In this document: positions 1-7,884 of the stretch, piece after piece | Position numbering within the stretch: position 1 is the first letter of the stretch | How the letters are laid out: the number at the start of each line of letters is the position of its first letter | NCBI GenBank assembly: GCA_029781865.1 | Contig: JAKOVW010000030.1 | Coordinates: 72,001 to 136,000 of the forward strand | From: Bacteroidota bacterium | GTDB taxonomy: Bacteria; Bacteroidota; Bacteroidia; Chitinophagales; Saprospiraceae | Length of the DNA stretch: 64,000 nucleotides | Reading direction: 5' to 3' | Notes under the pieces: generated by a model | Seen by the model: only the letters and a program-made list of their open reading frames with translations | Told to the model about the DNA's origin: nothing | Database searches by the model: none | Position numbers and translations under genes: made by a program

Positions 1-628
1 AATTTCTTGCAATAATGCCGCGCGCTTTTCCATCGACCACGACCAATTCAAGCATTTCATGCCGGTTGTACATTTTCACTGTACCCAATGAAATCTGTCG
101 ACTCAGGGATTGATAGGCACCAATCAATAATTGTTGCCCGGTCTGACCACGCGCATAAAATGTACGGCTGACCTGAACGCCACCAAAAGATCTGTTTTCC
201 AAAAGGCCTCCATATTCTCTGGCAAAGGGTACACCCTGGGCCACTGCCTGGTCTATAATTGCTGCACTGACCTCAGCGAGACGATAGACATTAGCTTCTC
301 TTGCACGATAATCTCCTCCTTTGATGGTATCATAAAAAAGACGGAACACACTATCTCCGTCATTCATGTAATTTTTTGCTGCATTGATACCGCCCTGAGC
401 CGCTATGCTATGTGCGCGTCTGGGGCTGTCGTGAAATGTAAAACAATGCACCTGATAACCCAATTCGCCAAGACTGGCAGCAGCAGCAGCACCTGCCAAT
501 CCGGTACCAACTACAATGACATCGAGTTTTCTTTTATTAGCCGGCGATACTAAGGGTACTTTGGATTTATAAGTACTCCATTTTTCTTCGAGCTTGCCTG
601 CCGGAACTTTTGAATTTATTTTATTCAT
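1..628 (-). CDS. sdhA: Succinate dehydrogenase/fumarate reductase flavoprotein subunit, N-terminal part
   Basis: The gene reads leftward off the window edge, so only about 209 N-terminal residues are visible. It is the FAD-bearing catalytic subunit of respiratory complex II, oxidising succinate to fumarate at the cytoplasmic face of the membrane. The translation shows an N-terminal dinucleotide-binding motif ([17 protein letters not shown]) followed by [15 protein letters not shown]. In this family the histidine of HSIAAQGG carries the covalent FAD. The ATG at 628 lies 7 bp after the sdhC stop, so the two are almost certainly co-transcribed. Gene order sdhC-sdhA(-sdhB) is usual in Bacteroidota, and sdhB should lie just outside the window. 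The ORF seen on the opposite strand here is a shadow. Confidence 0.93.
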   Translation of the reverse strand, partial: MNKINSKVPAGKLEEKWSTYKSKVPLVSPANKRKLDVIVVGTGLAGAAAAASLGELGYQVHCFTFHDSPRRAHSIAAQGGINAAKNYMNDGDSVFRLFYDTIKGGDYRAREANVYRLAEVSAAIIDQAVAQGVPFAREYGGLLENRSFGGVQVSRTFYARGQTGQQLLIGAYQSLSRQISLGTVKMYNRHEMLELVVVDGKARGIIARN

Positions 629-635
629 ACCAGAC

Positions 636-1325
636 TCATCTTTGGATAAAATAGACATATATAGGCATTATTAAAAAACCAAACGGAATCAGAATGGAAT
701 AAAGAATTCCGATCCATTGTATCAACGGATTGTATTTCTTATGATTCAATCCAAGTGATTGAAACGCAGATTGAAATCCATGATATAAATGCATGGCAAG
801 TATCAACATGCTGATGACATAGAAAATGACAAACGGCAGATCTTTAAATACCTGCAACACCGGAGCATACAAATCTTTATAGGCATGTTCTTTTCCCGGA
901 TAGTTTACCATGGGGAGATTTCCCAGTTTCATTTGCAACCAAAACTGATACATGTGAATCATTAGAAAAATAAAAATGACCACACCCAAATGTATCATGT
1001 ACTTTGCAAAAAAGCTTTTGTTGACATTAGAACTTACAGCATAAGACTGTCCTTTGGCTTTACGGTTTTCTATAGCAAGAAAAATTCCCTGGATGGTATG
1101 CAAAAGTATGGTTGCATATAGAATGTATGAAATCGTTTTGATCACCGGATTATGCGTCATGAAATAGGTGTAGAGATTGAATTGCATTCCCGCGTCATTG
1201 ATAAACAATTGCAAATTTCCAAGCAGGTGAACAATCAGAAATAACATGAGAAAGATTCCGGAAAGGCTCATGACGACTTTACGCCCGATGGACGATTTAA
1301 ATAAAAAATCAAATAACCACTTCAT
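636..1325 (-). CDS. sdhC: Succinate dehydrogenase cytochrome b subunit (b558 family)
   Basis: Integral membrane anchor of complex II that carries heme b and passes electrons from the FeS subunit to menaquinone. The 229-residue protein has about five hydrophobic segments (near residues 14-37, 50-75, 105-127, 162-185 and 205-226). Histidines lie in or beside the helices ([32 protein letters not shown]) as candidate heme ligands. Length and layout match the single-anchor b558-type SdhC/FrdC of Bacteroidota and Bacillus rather than the E. coli SdhC/SdhD pair. It is first in the sdhC-sdhA operon, with a TAGATTTG promoter box 23 bp upstream. Confidence 0.92.
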   Translation of the reverse strand: MKWLFDFLFKSSIGRKVVMSLSGIFLMLFLIVHLLGNLQLFINDAGMQFNLYTYFMTHNPVIKTISYILYATILLHTIQGIFLAIENRKAKGQSYAVSSNVNKSFFAKYMIHLGVVIFIFLMIHMYQFWLQMKLGNLPMVNYPGKEHAYKDLYAPVLQVFKDLPFVIFYVISMLILAMHLYHGFQSAFQSLGLNHKKYNPLIQWIGILYSILIPFGFLIMPIYVYFIQR

Positions 1326-1348
1326 AAGGGATTTTTCAATTGACCCTG

Positions 1349-1356
1349 CAAATCTA
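1349..1356 (-). promoter_or_regulatory. Putative -7 promoter box of the sdhCA operon
   Basis: On the minus strand this reads TAGATTTG, an exact match to the Bacteroidota -7 consensus TAnnTTTG. It ends 23 bp before the sdhC ATG. No convincing -33 TTG was seen at the usual distance. Confidence 0.5.
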
Positions 1357-1409
1357 TAACATGAAAGGGAGAAAGCTAGGTCAGAATCAATAAAAACAGG
1401 TGTATTTTA

Positions 1410-2549
1410 TCATCCAATTGCCTGATTAAGATCATCTTTGAGATCATCTATATCCTCTACCCCTACACTCAGGCGAATCAGTGAATCCGTTAATCCGTTT
1501 GCAATCCTGTCTTCTCTTGGAATAGATGCATGAGTCATGCTGGCCGGATGCCCGATTAATGATTCCACACCTCCTAACGATTCAGCACAGGCAAATAATT
1601 TGGTATTGGACAATACCTTTTTTGCAGATTCAAACTGGCCATCTTTTAAATCAAAAGAAATCATGGCACCAAAATCTTTCATCTGTGCTTTTGCAATATG
1701 ATGATTGGGATGCGAGGGAAACCCGGGATACAATACTTTGGATATTTTTGGATGCTTCAACAAATATTCTGCCAGCACTTTTGCATTTTCACAGGATCGC
1801 TGTACCCTTAAATGCAAGGTTTTAATTCCACGTAGAATTAAAAAGCAATCCATTGGACCAGGTACTGCTCCACTGGCGTTCTGGATAAATTTAAGTTGTT
1901 CGTATTGCTCTTTTGATTTTGCCACAATGGCTCCATGGACAACATCGGAATGTCCTCCTAAATATTTGGTTGCTGAATGCAACACCAGATCTGCACCTAA
2001 ATCCAGAGGATTTTGTAAATAGGGAGAGGCAAATGTATTGTCAACACAAACGAGAATATTATTTGCTTTGGCCAGTTTACAAACAGCAGCAATGTCGATG
2101 ATATTCAGCAAAGGATTAGTTGGAGTTTCCACCCAGATCAATTTTGTGTTTGGTTTGATCTGCGATTGAATATAATCCGTATTCTGCATCGGGATAAATC
2201 GGCTTTCAATTCCAAATTGTTGAAAAAGGCGTACCAGCAACCGATACGAGCCACCATACAAATCATTTGTAGCCAAAACATCATCCCCGCTTTTCAATAG
2301 TTTGATGATTGCATCCATAGCTGCCATTCCACTTCCAAAACATATCCCTCCAAATCCATTTTCCAATGCTGCGAGATTTTCTTCCAGCACCTGCCGCGTA
2401 GGATTCTGCGTTCTGGCGTATTCAAATCCTTTATGATTTCCCGGGCCATCCTGCACGTAAGTTGAAGTCTGAAATATCGGAGTCATGATCGCTCCGGTGG
2501 AAGGATCCGGATGAATACCGGCATGTAAAACTTTTGTATTAAACTTCAT
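1410..2549 (-). CDS. metB: Cystathionine gamma-synthase / gamma-lyase family PLP enzyme
   Basis: A 379-residue enzyme of the Cys/Met-metabolism PLP family acting in transsulfuration between cysteine and homocysteine. The PLP lysine is K195 in the signature HSATKYLGGHSD. The substrate and cofactor segments YARTQNPTR (near 44) and CVDNTFASPYLQ (near 168-179) are intact. The start MKFNTKVLHAG aligns with the usual N-terminus. Synthase, beta-lyase and gamma-lyase activities cannot be told apart from sequence by eye, so metB is a family label. It stands alone, with a strong hairpin terminator of the preceding gene between it and its upstream neighbour. Confidence 0.85.
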   Translation of the reverse strand: MKFNTKVLHAGIHPDPSTGAIMTPIFQTSTYVQDGPGNHKGFEYARTQNPTRQVLEENLAALENGFGGICFGSGMAAMDAIIKLLKSGDDVLATNDLYGGSYRLLVRLFQQFGIESRFIPMQNTDYIQSQIKPNTKLIWVETPTNPLLNIIDIAAVCKLAKANNILVCVDNTFASPYLQNPLDLGADLVLHSATKYLGGHSDVVHGAIVAKSKEQYEQLKFIQNASGAVPGPMDCFLILRGIKTLHLRVQRSCENAKVLAEYLLKHPKISKVLYPGFPSHPNHHIAKAQMKDFGAMISFDLKDGQFESAKKVLSNTKLFACAESLGGVESLIGHPASMTHASIPREDRIANGLTDSLIRLSVGVEDIDDLKDDLNQAIG

Positions 2550-2592
2550 AATGACTTTAATTCAAGACTTGAAAATAAACTTTACCAAAAAG

Positions 2593-2630
2593 AAAACCAC
2601 AAAACAATACAGGTTTGTTTTGTGGTTTTT
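2593..2630 (-). terminator. Rho-independent terminator after the T9SS cargo gene
   Basis: A perfect 15-bp inverted repeat (arms 2593-2607 and 2615-2629, loop of 7) rich in A-T at its base. On the minus strand it is followed by a T-rich run. It lies between the stop of the gene ending at 2648 and the start of metB at 2549. Confidence 0.85.
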
Positions 2631-2647
2631 ATATTGGTTAAATGGTT

Positions 2648-3664
2648 TTATTGTTTAGTAAGAATATCAAACAACATTGTTTTTTTATCCAGCAACATTT
2701 GCACGAGATAATTTCCGCTGGCCAATGTATTCAGATTCAAATGAAGAATTTCATTGTTTTTCGCAATTCCATTCATCACTGTTTTTCCTTCTTCGTTTAT
2801 AACGGAGTACGTAGCTTCTTTAAAATTCACATTTTGACATTGAATGGAAACCAGGTCTGATACAGGATTTGGTGAAACACTCAATTTCAATCCGGCGTTT
2901 TGAATATTTCTCGTACTGACAATTTCCTGTTTATAGGTATTGGTCAGAGAAGTATCATTGGTCAGACCCAAAGGAGTTTCGATTTCCCGGAATTCCAAAG
3001 TAACAATCGGGTCTGCCAGTCCTGAAGTCAACCAACTGTAATTCTCAATGGTATAACTACCGTATGGAAATCCCATCACACTGATTTCAATAATGCGGAT
3101 TGTTTTCATTTTAATTACCGGAAAAGTTCCATCATTCGTTCGAATGGTTCCCCAGGAATCAACATTTGCATTGGATTTAAAATCTTGTTTAAAATTTATT
3201 CCCTGTTGGGTATAATCCGCAGATGCATCATTTTGAAAATTCATTCCGTAGCTTAGCGGAAATGGCACCAGGGTTAATTTGGGAGTAAACACAATATCCA
3301 AGCTTGAATCCCTGGTTCCAATTATATACAAACCGGTACTGTTTTTCTCCATCATGATAAAAGAGCTATCCGGATTAGGTTTATCCACTCTACATAAATT
3401 TGTACCTGGAAAATGAGATTTGAAATAAAGATTTTGGGTACCGATGTATTCTAAAATACCATTATCAACATAAACACCTCTTACATCCCAACTCTTATTG
3501 CCACCTGTTTCTTTTAGTGGATCAAAATTCATGAGCTCATTATTTTCCAGAATCCTGGAATACAGGGTTACGCCGACTTTCGGACCATCAGATTCATTAT
3601 ATGTAATCTGGGCAAAGGTCGAAATTGCATAAAATGAAAATAAAAGGGTAATTATTTTTTTCAT
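2648..3664 (-). CDS. Secreted protein with T9SS type A sorting domain
   Basis: A 338-residue exported protein of unknown function. A Sec signal peptide occupies about residues 1-18 (cleavage after ...STFAQ). The last ~80 residues form a T9SS C-terminal domain: LSVSPNPVSD, then beta strands (TYSVINEEGKTVM) and a LASGNYLVQML-type ending. In Bacteroidota this directs the protein across the outer membrane for surface attachment or release. The middle part has no catalytic motif I recognise and looks beta-rich. It is a single-gene unit with its own hairpin terminator. Confidence 0.85.
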   Translation of the reverse strand: MKKIITLLFSFYAISTFAQITYNESDGPKVGVTLYSRILENNELMNFDPLKETGGNKSWDVRGVYVDNGILEYIGTQNLYFKSHFPGTNLCRVDKPNPDSSFIMMEKNSTGLYIIGTRDSSLDIVFTPKLTLVPFPLSYGMNFQNDASADYTQQGINFKQDFKSNANVDSWGTIRTNDGTFPVIKMKTIRIIEISVMGFPYGSYTIENYSWLTSGLADPIVTLEFREIETPLGLTNDTSLTNTYKQEIVSTRNIQNAGLKLSVSPNPVSDLVSIQCQNVNFKEATYSVINEEGKTVMNGIAKNNEILHLNLNTLASGNYLVQMLLDKKTMLFDILTKQ

Positions 3665-3752
3665 GTTAATGTTTATATTTAATGTTTACAAAGCAACTTA
3701 CTATTTCTCACTAAATCCATCTTCCAGGATTCAATAACATATTTTTAATAAA

Positions 3753-4112
3753 TTAATATTCCATTTCTACAGCTACATGATCCAAAGGTCCTCCAAGAAT
3801 TGGTTTTTTAGATATCCTCACTTTACAATTGATGATCCGGGCATCCAATTCTTTAATTCTTTTGATTAAATGAGTGGCAATGACTTCTAAAAGTTGATGT
3901 TCGTTCTTCAATTCAGTTGCTACCGTTTTGTAAATATCCGAATAATCTATGGTATCTTTCAAATCTATAGTGTCCGTTTTTGATAAATTAAATCTGACGG
4001 ATAGGTCAATGAGCAGTTCGGTCTCCCATTTCGATTCAACCGGATAAAGACCATAATGGCCAAAAAACCGGAGTCCTGAAAGTTCAATTGTTACTTTCCG
4101 GCCTGGTTCCAT
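3753..4112 (-). CDS. folB: Dihydroneopterin aldolase
   Basis: A 119-residue protein of the tunnelling-fold family. In folate synthesis it splits 7,8-dihydroneopterin to 6-hydroxymethyl-dihydropterin and glycolaldehyde in the cytoplasm. Visible family features are the N-terminal IELSGLRFFGHYGLYPVE stretch, the KDTIDYSDIYKTV segment and the C-terminal RISKKPILGGPLDHVAVEME. The latter contains the lysine used as acid/base and the conserved P-x-G/PL turn. Length is typical. It is divergent from the acyl-CoA dehydrogenase gene and shares a 71-bp intergenic region with it. Confidence 0.9.
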   Translation of the reverse strand: MEPGRKVTIELSGLRFFGHYGLYPVESKWETELLIDLSVRFNLSKTDTIDLKDTIDYSDIYKTVATELKNEHQLLEVIATHLIKRIKELDARIINCKVRISKKPILGGPLDHVAVEMEY

Positions 4113-4134
4113 AGATTATTAACAAGCTGTTTCA

Positions 4135-4163
4135 TTGCCTACTACCTCAGAATCTTAAATTTG
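4135..4163 (+). promoter_or_regulatory. Promoter of the acyl-CoA dehydrogenase gene
   Basis: A -33 TTG (4135-4137), an 18-bp spacer and a perfect -7 box TAAATTTG (4156-4163) fit the Bacteroidota sigma factor consensus. The predicted start of transcription lies about a dozen bases before the ATG at 4184. Confidence 0.6.
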
Positions 4164-4183
4164 TGCAAAATTGAACAAAAGAC

Positions 4184-5377
4184 ATGACTTCTAAAACAAA
4201 AGGTGTAGATCGCTACGAAGGCCATGATTACTATTTACTGGACGAATTGCTTCAGGAAGAGCACTTGCTTGCCCGTCAGGCCGTCCGGGAATGGGTCAAA
4301 CAGGCTGTCAGCCCGATTATTGAAGATTATTCCAATAAAGCAGAATGCCCCACCCAGCTTTTCAAAGGCCTGGCAGAAATTGGTGCATTTGGCCCAAGTC
4401 TTCCGACCGAGTACGGAGGAGGCGGAATGGATGAAATCGCCTATGGTGTCATCATGCAGGAACTCGAAAGAGGTGATTCAGGAGTTCGGTCAATGGCATC
4501 CGTTCAGGGTTCACTGGTCATGTTTCCCATATACAAATTCGGGTCAGAGGAACAAAAACGCAAATATCTTCCTAAACTGGGCACCGGTGAATTAATCGGC
4601 TGCTTTGGACTAACGGAGCCTGATTTCGGATCTAATCCATCGGGGATGGTTAGTAATATCAGGGAAGACGGAGACTCCTATATCCTGAATGGCACTAAAA
4701 TGTGGATTACTAATTCACCCATTGCCGATATCGCTGTAGTCTGGGCCAAAAATGAAGCAGGTGAAATCATGGGAATGATACTCGAAAAAGGCTGGAAAGG
4801 CTTTTCAGCTCCTGAAATTCATGGAAAATGGTCACTTCGGGCTTCGATCACCGGTGAGCTCGTCTTTGAAGATGTTAGAGTTCCAAAATCTCATGTTTTT
4901 CCCACAATACGTGGTCTAAAAGGTCCGCTGTCGTGCCTTTCCAAAGCGCGCTATGGGATCGCCTGGGGGGCAATCGGCGCTGCATTAGATTGTTATGACA
5001 CTGCACTCCGTTATTCCAAAGAACGGATTCAATTTGATAAGCCTCTCGCGGCTTTCCAATTGACCCAAAAGAAATTGGCAGAAATGATTACAGAAATCAC
5101 CAAGGCACAATTGCTGGCCTGGCGATTGGGCACTCTGGCCAATGAGGGAAAAGCCACTCCGGCGCAAATTTCTATGGCAAAAAGAAACAATGTCCATATG
5201 GCATTGGTTATTGCCAGGGAAGCCAGGCAAATATTGGGTGGAATGGGCATTACAAATGAATATCCGATTATGAGGCATATGATGAATCTGGAAACCGTGC
5301 TGACTTATGAAGGAACCCATGACATTCATCTCCTGATTACCGGAATGGATATTACCGGAATCAATGCTTTTGAATAA
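4184..5377 (+). CDS. Acyl-CoA dehydrogenase, glutaryl-CoA dehydrogenase type
   Basis: A 397-residue FAD flavoenzyme. The closest family pattern is glutaryl-CoA dehydrogenase, which oxidatively decarboxylates glutaryl-CoA to crotonyl-CoA in lysine/tryptophan breakdown. FAD and substrate motifs are intact: CFGLTEPDFGSNPSGM, KMWITNSPIADI, and GKWSLRASITGELVFEDV with the arginine expected to contact the glutaryl carboxylate. The catalytic base is E376 in LTYEGTHDIH. The start gives the usual N-terminal helix, and a clean promoter lies just upstream. The 3-hydroxyanthranilate dioxygenase gene elsewhere in the window would fit tryptophan catabolism, but no other pathway gene is adjacent here. Confidence 0.88.
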   Translation: MTSKTKGVDRYEGHDYYLLDELLQEEHLLARQAVREWVKQAVSPIIEDYSNKAECPTQLFKGLAEIGAFGPSLPTEYGGGGMDEIAYGVIMQELERGDSGVRSMASVQGSLVMFPIYKFGSEEQKRKYLPKLGTGELIGCFGLTEPDFGSNPSGMVSNIREDGDSYILNGTKMWITNSPIADIAVVWAKNEAGEIMGMILEKGWKGFSAPEIHGKWSLRASITGELVFEDVRVPKSHVFPTIRGLKGPLSCLSKARYGIAWGAIGAALDCYDTALRYSKERIQFDKPLAAFQLTQKKLAEMITEITKAQLLAWRLGTLANEGKATPAQISMAKRNNVHMALVIAREARQILGGMGITNEYPIMRHMMNLETVLTYEGTHDIHLLITGMDITGINAFE

Positions 5378-5476
5378 TTTAATTTTTTATTAAGACTATT
5401 GACTTATAACATACGTTAATCAATATCATTTTTGAATAAGAATTAATTAATCGATATTGCAACGCAGATTTTGAAG

Positions 5477-6673
5477 ATGTATCATCCTATAAAAACAATA
5501 AGCTCATTCTTTTTATTTGTGGTTTTCACCACAATTCAATTTGCTTATTCTCAAAATCCAAATGATATTTTTTTACAAAACGGATCCTTTGAAGGAACAC
5601 CAGCATGCTGTATGACTCCTAATGGATGGACCGATTGCGGATTTAAAGGAGAAACGCCTCCGGATATTCAACCGGCATTAAACCAGGATAACCAGCCGTT
5701 TTTTAATGTCACCAAAAAAGCAGCTGATGGAAATACGTATCTCGGAATGGTGGTTAGAGAAAACGAGACATACGAACGGGTTTCCCAAAGACTCATTAAG
5801 CCTTTGCAAAAAGGAATTTGCTATACGTTCAGCATACTGCTATGCCGGTCTGACACTTATTTAAGTGCATCCAACCGCGACGACCCCAAAAATTTAAAAC
5901 AATTTACTTCACCGGTATTATTGAGAATCTGGGGAGGTGAAGCGTATTGTAACCAGAAACAATTACTGGCCGAGTCTCCACTCATTGAAAATACAGATTG
6001 GAAAAAGTATGAATTTGAATTCCAGCCAAAATCGGAACTCAATTATTTCGAGCTGGAAGCATTCTACAAAACTCCGGTTTTGTTTCCATACAATGGAAAT
6101 ATCTTACTCGATGGTGCTTCTCATATCAGTGTAATCCCCTGTCCTAACGATCCGAACTACGCGCAATACAAGAAAGAGAAGGATAAAACAAATAGTAAGA
6201 ACGGAACCGCTTCAAATAAACAAAAGGAAAATACCAAAAATCAGAATACAACTACAAAATACGACAACACAAAGCCCAAAGAAAAGATCCTGAAGTATCT
6301 GGACAACTCTAAAATGGCAGTTGGCCAGGTTTTCAAAATTGAAAAGCTATACTTCAATACGGATTCTGCAGTAATCATTCCTGAATCCTATCCCGTGCTT
6401 TTGGAGTTAAGGGACTATTTAGTCAAAAACAAAAAAATACGGATTGAAATCGGCGGTCATACCAACAATAAGTGTTCTGAAAAATATTGCGAACGATTAT
6501 CTCTTGATCGCGCGGAAGCCGTTAAAGAATATCTGGTCACCAATGGCATAGATGCAAAGAGAATAAGCACCAAAGGTTATGGTGGTAAAAATCCGGTTGC
6601 TTCCAATTCAACCAAAGAAGGCCGGCAGCTCAATCAACGAGTTGAAATAAAAATTCTGAGTATCGCCGGATAG
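5477..6673 (+). CDS. OmpA-family outer-membrane/peptidoglycan-binding protein
   Basis: A secreted protein with an N-terminal signal peptide (to about ...FAYSQ), a galactose-binding-like N-terminal region (residues ~30-220) and a low-complexity N/K/T linker (~235-270). The C-terminal OmpA-like peptidoglycan-binding domain covers the last ~110 residues (LYFNTDSAVIIPES, IEIGGHTNNKCSEKYCERLSLDRA, KGYGGKNPVASNSTKEGRQLNQRVE). The N-terminal domain begins NGSFEGTP, a common opening of Bacteroidota envelope proteins. ATG 5477 was preferred to the TTG two codons upstream. The role is probably anchoring outer membrane to cell wall. The N-terminal ligand is unknown. Confidence 0.85.
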   Translation: MYHPIKTISSFFLFVVFTTIQFAYSQNPNDIFLQNGSFEGTPACCMTPNGWTDCGFKGETPPDIQPALNQDNQPFFNVTKKAADGNTYLGMVVRENETYERVSQRLIKPLQKGICYTFSILLCRSDTYLSASNRDDPKNLKQFTSPVLLRIWGGEAYCNQKQLLAESPLIENTDWKKYEFEFQPKSELNYFELEAFYKTPVLFPYNGNILLDGASHISVIPCPNDPNYAQYKKEKDKTNSKNGTASNKQKENTKNQNTTTKYDNTKPKEKILKYLDNSKMAVGQVFKIEKLYFNTDSAVIIPESYPVLLELRDYLVKNKKIRIEIGGHTNNKCSEKYCERLSLDRAEAVKEYLVTNGIDAKRISTKGYGGKNPVASNSTKEGRQLNQRVEIKILSIAG

Positions 6674-6808
6674 AATAACAGGCTGTTAGGGATTTAGGGT
6701 CTTAGGATGTTGGATTAATTTCATTCAAACTACCAAGTTGTAGCTAACTTTACTTTTTATTATTACTTTTAGTAATTAGCAATTGGTAATTCTTTAACTT
6801 CAGAAATC

Positions 6809-7522
6809 TTGCTCACCACTCAAGGCATCATATTCAGACAAACGCGATTTAAAGAAAGCAGTTTGATCTTAGAAATCTTCACACGGGAGCAAGGCCTTCA
6901 TTCGTTTCTGATCAATGGGGTTTATACAAAAAAAAATCAACGCCTCGCTTCGATTTTACAATTGATGAACATCGTAGAACTCGAAGTATACTTTAGCGAA
7001 CATAAAAATCTGCACCGGATTAAAGAAGTCAATCCTGCAGTCCTCTATAAACAAATTCCATTTGATATCAAACGATCTGCCATTGCTACATTCATGCTCG
7101 AAATTTGCAGAAAATCGATCAAAGGCGTTCAAGCTAATGAAGAGTTGTTTGATTTTTTGAAAAGCCGCTTTCTTTCTCTGGATGAGATTGAAGTTTTAAA
7201 TCCATACTATCATTTATTTTTTTTGGTAGACCTCAGCTATCATCTTGGATTTAACCCATTGGACAACTATTCTGCTTCCTGCAATTCATTTGATTTACTC
7301 AATGGCACTTTTTGCGCTTTTGATCATCAGAATATTCATTTGGTCGTACCGGAAGAAAGCGAACAGTTGGCCAGACTATTCAGAAAATTACCACCGGAAG
7401 AATATTTAAAACCTATCGAACAAAGAAGAAAAATCATGAATCATTTACTTTCTTTTTACAAACTTCATGTTGACCAGTTTAGAGAAGTCAAATCGGTTGA
7501 TGTGTTTAAAGATATATTTTAG
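6809..7522 (+). CDS. recO: DNA repair protein RecO
   Basis: A 237-residue RecO that loads RecA on SSB-coated single-stranded DNA together with RecR. The N-terminal OB-fold begins LTTQGIIFRQTRFKESSLILEIFTREQGL, the usual family opening, followed by the helical C-terminal domain. The cysteine zinc finger of some RecO proteins is absent, as is common in Bacteroidota. The start is TTG at 6809, since the next ATG would remove most of the OB-fold and no upstream ATG is in frame. It is a single gene, followed by a GGAGTTAG-like repeat tract. Confidence 0.85.
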   Translation: MLTTQGIIFRQTRFKESSLILEIFTREQGLHSFLINGVYTKKNQRLASILQLMNIVELEVYFSEHKNLHRIKEVNPAVLYKQIPFDIKRSAIATFMLEICRKSIKGVQANEELFDFLKSRFLSLDEIEVLNPYYHLFFLVDLSYHLGFNPLDNYSASCNSFDLLNGTFCAFDHQNIHLVVPEESEQLARLFRKLPPEEYLKPIEQRRKIMNHLLSFYKLHVDQFREVKSVDVFKDIF

Positions 7523-7660
7523 GAGAGTGAGGAGTTAGAAGTTAGAGGTGAGGAGTGATGAGTTAGAAGTGATGAGTGATGAACTAGGAACTAGGAGCTA
7601 AAAGTGAGGAGTGATGATTAAGGAGCTAAGAACGAGGAGTTAGTAATCAGAAGTATTTGA
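7523..7660 (+). repeat. GAGGAGTTAG-like degenerate satellite after recO
   Basis: About 130 bp immediately after the recO stop built from imperfect GAGGAGT(T/G)A(G/T) and GTGATGA units. The same vocabulary (GGAGTTAG, GTGATGA, AACTAGG) reappears at 44180-44260, in inverse orientation at 44378-44415, and at 50058-50125. The rest of the gap to 7884 is AT-rich and shows only a promoter box. Confidence 0.75.
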
Positions 7661-7858
7661 GTAAAATATGGATTTGTTTTGATCAGAAATTAAAGAATTT
7701 TTTAAAAGCGGGAAGTTATTATTAAACACAACATGCTAAATAGTGAACATAGAATTCTTATACTTTTTAACTGGTATTTTGTGATTGAAAAAAAATCACA
7801 AAAAACAATGATCTATTAGCAATCGTATTATTGGGACACAATTCCTAATGCTCCTCCT

Positions 7859-7866
7859 TATCTTTG
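7859..7866 (+). promoter_or_regulatory. Putative -7 promoter box of the E1 fusion gene
   Basis: TATCTTTG matches TAnnTTTG and ends 18 bp before the ATG at 7885. It overlaps an in-frame TTG at 7864, which argues against that upstream start. Confidence 0.5.
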
Positions 7867-7884
7867 CAATTCGATTCAATAAAA

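Noticed and set aside
131..553. Plus-strand open frame of 140 codons
   Set aside because: It lies wholly inside the sdhA coding region on the other strand, has no family features and is a shadow.
5463..5476. Extension of the OmpA-like gene to a TTG at 5471
   Set aside because: The ATG at 5477 two codons later is the better start for the signal peptide; the difference is negligible.
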